A stretch of 48,649 nucleotides of DNA from an uncultured Pelagibacteraceae bacterium (GTDB taxonomy: Bacteria > Pseudomonadota > Alphaproteobacteria > Pelagibacterales > AG-422-B15). The notes beneath the pieces are model-generated. The model was given only the letters and a program-made list of their open reading frames with translations, was not told the DNA's origin and did not search any database. Location: NCBI GenBank assembly GCA_902519835.1, contig CABYLU010000002.1, positions 72,001 to 120,649 on the forward strand, in the 5' to 3' direction. The translations under genes were made by a program, and so were the position numbers. This document shows positions 46,309 through 48,649 of this stretch, one piece after another. Position 1 is the stretch's first letter. Each line of letters opens with the position of its first letter.

Positions 46309-46938
46309 ATGTATGCAAATATATATATTAGCAATGGTATGTTAATCTCAATTTATCATAACTTAAAAGCGTATTTTGTCTCACTTGGTAAGCGTTTTAT
46401 AAAAACTAAGTTCGCTTATCCGTTCATCTTTTTGATGGGATTAATTGAAGCAATTATTTTTCCATTCCCTCAAGAAATATTCATGGTTCCAATGATGGCA
46501 TTAGACAAAAAGAAAATATTTAAAATTGCTGGACTCTCAGTTCTTGGCTCAATTACTGGAGCGATAATTGCATATTTTATTGGTGTATACTTCTTCAATA
46601 GTGTGGGAAATTTTATTCTTCAGAATTTAAATTTGGTTGAGTCATTTAACTCATTTGTTAATGACATAGATAATTATGGTTTCCTTTACGTTTTCATAGG
46701 TGGTTTTACTCCTATTCCTTTTAAAATTGTTACACTGACAAGTGGTTTTTTAGGTATTAATTTTTTTATTTTCTTAGCTGCAAGTGTGGTCTCAAGATCA
46801 GTGAGATTTTTTCTTATAGGCTATTTAATCTATCGATTTGGAAGCATTGCACTTGAATCATTTGAAAAAAGAATAAATTTATATTCATTTATTCTTATAA
46901 CTTTAGTGATTTTAGGCATTTTATATATTACATACTAG
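46309..46938 (+). CDS. YqaA/DedA-like (SNARE-associated, VTT domain) membrane protein
   Basis: A 209-aa inner membrane protein of the YqaA branch of the VTT/DedA superfamily. It has about five hydrophobic segments (~37-60, 70-92, 125-150, 155-178, 190-208) and the re-entrant-loop motifs FPFPQEIFMVPMMA and GGFTPIPFKIVTLTSG with the conserved prolines; RSVRFFLIGYLIYRFG follows. DedA proteins act as phospholipid scramblases or in envelope homeostasis. The start is the first of two possible ATGs (46309 or 46339). It begins a tight run with dsbB and coq7, an order known from other alphaproteobacteria. Confidence 0.88.
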   Translation: MYANIYISNGMLISIYHNLKAYFVSLGKRFIKTKFAYPFIFLMGLIEAIIFPFPQEIFMVPMMALDKKKIFKIAGLSVLGSITGAIIAYFIGVYFFNSVGNFILQNLNLVESFNSFVNDIDNYGFLYVFIGGFTPIPFKIVTLTSGFLGINFFIFLAASVVSRSVRFFLIGYLIYRFGSIALESFEKRINLYSFILITLVILGILYITY

Positions 46939-46942
46939 AATT

Positions 46943-47416
46943 ATGAGTCTTATTAACATCAACTTTATTATCTCAGCATTAGTAATAATTGCAGTATTCG
47001 TACTGGAATACGTATTTAATATGGCTCCTTGTGACATGTGTCTCGTTGAAAGGTATCCTTACTATTTATTAATTATAATAGGTCTGGCATCAATTATTTT
47101 TAAATTTGAAAAAAGAGCAACAATTAAAAGGATCGCAAACTATGCTTCAATTCTGATTTTACTATTTGGATTTTTGTATACCTTAAGACATGTATTGGTC
47201 GAAAGAGGCTTGGTTAATTTAAATTCAGGATGTACCTCTAATTTGTCTGATTTATCTGACAAGTCTAAACTTTTAGAAAGTCTTAATCAAACTCCATTGA
47301 TTAGATGTGACGAACCTACTTATTTATTTAATTTTATTTCGGTAGCTGAGGCAAACTTGATTATGACATTTTTACTATTATCTATAACTTTGTATTTTGT
47401 ATTTTTAAAAAAATGA
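46943..47416 (+). CDS. dsbB: Disulfide bond formation protein DsbB
   Basis: DsbB reoxidises DsbA and passes electrons to ubiquinone. The 157-aa protein has four membrane helices, the first redox pair C30/C33 (APCDMC) after TM1, and the second pair C97 (NSGC) and C122 (IRCDEP) in the periplasmic loop. All four catalytic cysteines are present, as is the conserved ERYPYY after the first pair. It lies 4 bp after the YqaA gene and overlaps coq7 by 4 bp (ATGA), linking quinone-using and quinone-making proteins. Confidence 0.93.
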   Translation: MSLININFIISALVIIAVFVLEYVFNMAPCDMCLVERYPYYLLIIIGLASIIFKFEKRATIKRIANYASILILLFGFLYTLRHVLVERGLVNLNSGCTSNLSDLSDKSKLLESLNQTPLIRCDEPTYLFNFISVAEANLIMTFLLLSITLYFVFLKK

Positions 47417-47940
47417 ACGTTAAAGAAAAAATTTTAAAAAAGATTATTAGAGTTGATCAGGCAGGTGAGCTTGGTGCTCAGCAAATATATCAGGGCCAGA
47501 AAATGATATTCAAACTTCAAAAAAATAAGAAAGATTTTGACCAAATATCGAAAATGGCTAAAGATGAAGAGGAACATTTAGATTTTTTTGACAATATCGC
47601 CAAAGAAAAAAAGATCAGACCCACAAAACTGAAAGGCCTATTTGGTATTGGTGCTTACGCAATGGGTGTAAGTACTGCCCTCATGGGCCCCAAAGCAGCC
47701 TATGTGTGCACTGAGGCAGTTGAAGAAATTATTGAAAAACATTATCAAAAACAAATTGATCAACTAGAGGGAGTGGACGAAGAATTAAGAAAAAAATTAG
47801 TAAAATTTCGCGATGATGAAGTTGAACATAAAAATACCGCTATTGATGAAGGGTCGCGAGAAGCCTTTGGTTATTCTGTTTTAAGAAAAACAATCAATGA
47901 AACAACAAAAGCTGCTATTTTTTTGGCTGAGAGAATTTAA
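47413..47940 (+). CDS. coq7: Demethoxyubiquinone hydroxylase (Coq7/UbiF-like di-iron)
   Basis: A 175-aa ferritin-like di-iron monooxygenase that hydroxylates C6 of demethoxyubiquinone with O2. The iron ligands are visible: E in RVDQAGELGAQQIY, E-x-x-H in KDEEEHLDFF, E in CTEAVEEIIEKHY, and E-x-x-H in RDDEVEHKNTA. It represents the Coq7 route, used by many alphaproteobacteria in place of flavin-dependent UbiF. The TAA stop abuts the stop of the convergent HNH gene with no spacer. Confidence 0.96.
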   Translation: MNVKEKILKKIIRVDQAGELGAQQIYQGQKMIFKLQKNKKDFDQISKMAKDEEEHLDFFDNIAKEKKIRPTKLKGLFGIGAYAMGVSTALMGPKAAYVCTEAVEEIIEKHYQKQIDQLEGVDEELRKKLVKFRDDEVEHKNTAIDEGSREAFGYSVLRKTINETTKAAIFLAERI

Positions 47941-48498
47941 TTATCTTTCTAGTTGAATATCCCAATATAAGAAATCCATCCAGCTTTCATGCAAAAAGTT
48001 AGGAGGAAAAGATCGGCCACATTTATCTAAATCAGCCATTGTAGGTACTTTTGGAATATTGAGAGGCTTCATACCCGAGTTTTTCAAAAGTTTTCCTCCC
48101 TTTTTTACGTTACAACTTGAACATGCTGTTACAATATTTTCCCAAGTTGTTTCACCGCCGTGTGATCTAGGTATAAGATGATCAAATGTTAAATCTTTCT
48201 TTGAACCACAATATTGACAACTAAACTTATCACGCAAAAAAACGTTAAATCTTGAGAATATTGGATTTCTATTTGGCTTGATGTACGTTTTTAGACTAAT
48301 AACGCTTGGCAAATACATTTGAAAACTTGGACTTCTAATTTCTCTTTCATAATTGGATACAATATTTACTCTTCCAAGAACAACGGCTTTTACACTGTCT
48401 TGCCAGCACCACAAAGACAGAGGATAATGACTAAGAGGCCTGAAATCCGAATTTAGTACCAAAGCTGGACATTTTTCTAAAGGAACTGCGATACTCAT
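47941..48498 (-). CDS. HNH endonuclease domain protein (HNH5 type)
   Basis: A 185-aa protein highly conserved in Alphaproteobacteria and other phyla. The N-terminal half begins with CPALVLNSDFRPLSHYPLSLWCWQD, the family hallmark; the HNH nuclease core has C94/C97 (CQYCG), DH at 106-107 (TFDHLIPRS), N121 (WENIVTACSSCN) and C126/C129 (zinc). Both half-sites and the catalytic His are intact. It is not in an intron, intein or restriction operon, so it appears to be a chromosomal housekeeping nuclease of unknown role. It starts 151 bp before the window end. Confidence 0.9.
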   Translation of the reverse strand: MSIAVPLEKCPALVLNSDFRPLSHYPLSLWCWQDSVKAVVLGRVNIVSNYEREIRSPSFQMYLPSVISLKTYIKPNRNPIFSRFNVFLRDKFSCQYCGSKKDLTFDHLIPRSHGGETTWENIVTACSSCNVKKGGKLLKNSGMKPLNIPKVPTMADLDKCGRSFPPNFLHESWMDFLYWDIQLER

Positions 48499-48542
48499 TA
48501 GTAATTAATATATGCAATTGTATAAAAATTTCAAAAAATTTT

Positions 48543-48649
48543 TTAATTTGAAAATTTTTCTACTAAGAATTTAATTGCTATGTCTAAGCCGTCTTGAGCA
48601 ATCGAATGCTGAGTGTTCGGGGAAATATGAGCTTTAACATCTAAACTTA
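48543..48649 (-). CDS. C-terminus of a phospholipase/carboxylesterase-type serine hydrolase (partial)
   Basis: The window ends inside this gene, whose last 34 codons and TAA are visible on the minus strand. The encoded tail contains KAHISPNTQHSIAQDGLD followed by IAIKFLVEKF, matching the end of the bacterial carboxylesterase/phospholipase family (YpfH-like), where the His before S-I is the catalytic histidine and a helix follows. It is too short to be picked up by length-based gene finding. The nucleophile elbow lies outside. Assignment is by this short tail only. Confidence 0.65.
   Translation of the reverse strand, partial: SLDVKAHISPNTQHSIAQDGLDIAIKFLVEKFSN

Noticed and set aside
47941..48498. 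HNH nuclease as part of a restriction or homing system
   Set aside because: No methyltransferase, intron or intein is near, and the protein has the conserved stand-alone architecture found across Alphaproteobacteria.

Overview
The window is one end-to-end stretch of a compact, strongly AT-rich alphaproteobacterial chromosome, most likely from a free-living aerobic marine-type lineage with a streamlined genome. The evidence is the short helix-18 region of the partial 16S rRNA, the alphaproteobacterial families DUF4167, DUF1178 and CobS/CobT with a J-domain neighbour, RpoH with its diagnostic RpoH box, and familiar alphaproteobacterial gene orders (prfA-prmC-DUF4167; aroK-aroB-CorC/BolA/J-domain/cobS/cobT/rpmB; ubiG/lysC/DUF1178/nitrilase/grxC; secA/argJ/mutT; YqaA/dsbB/coq7). 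I see no insertion sequence, prophage, integron or CRISPR array. The exact lineage cannot be fixed without a tree.

Layout. 1-890: 5' part of a 16S rRNA gene (minus strand), cut by the window edge, with its leader to about 1180. 1329-8153: an M23 cell-wall peptidase, then a minus-strand block of DUF4167, prmC, prfA, ispG, a RodZ-like protein and lysC (translation termination, isoprenoids, cell shape, lysine/threonine). 8255-13542: ubiG, DUF1178, nitrilase-family hydrolase, glutaredoxin, secreted serine hydrolase, a small Cys-rich secreted protein, a Nudix hydrolase and argJ. 13651-21064: secA, an accA with a membrane tail, malyl-CoA lyase, xerD and a large secreted protein of unknown function. 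21120-27949: aroK, aroB, CorC-like, bolA, J-domain protein, cobS, cobT, rpmB. 27992-31111: MeaB and B12-dependent methylmalonyl-CoA mutase. 31291-33545: TerB-like protein, ferredoxin, a CarD regulator with a very lysine-rich tail, a tiny histone-H1-like protein with its own promoter and tandem terminators, and tRNA-Arg(CCT). 33553-37812: CsaA-like, rpoH, L-2-hydroxyglutarate oxidase, acetyltransferase, thioesterase, ispH. 37852-46252: an RND exporter/LolA-like/beta-barrel operon facing an operon of tRNA-Leu(CAA), pabB, pabC and a FATP-type acyl-CoA synthetase. 46309-48649: YqaA, dsbB, coq7, an HNH nuclease and the 3' end of an esterase.

How they work together. UbiG and Coq7 (ubiquinone), DsbB (quinone-linked disulfide formation) and LhgO point to aerobic respiration. 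Malyl-CoA lyase with methylmalonyl-CoA mutase and MeaB suggests C2/C3 acyl-CoA turnover of the ethylmalonyl-CoA or propionate type and makes the cell dependent on cobalamin. AccA, the acyl-CoA synthetase, the thioesterase and the exporter operon form a lipid theme.

The most unusual signals are architectural. Eight of nine convergent gene pairs overlap at their 3' ends, three of them sharing one TTAA as both stop codons. Two divergent secreted-protein genes share the palindrome ATGCAT as both start codons. A tRNA gene is separated by only 9 nt from the pabB start codon. The acetyl-CoA carboxylase alpha subunit carries a C-terminal transmembrane helix. Two very lysine-rich DNA-binding-type proteins are encoded tail to tail. 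No single novel defence or mobile system is evident.
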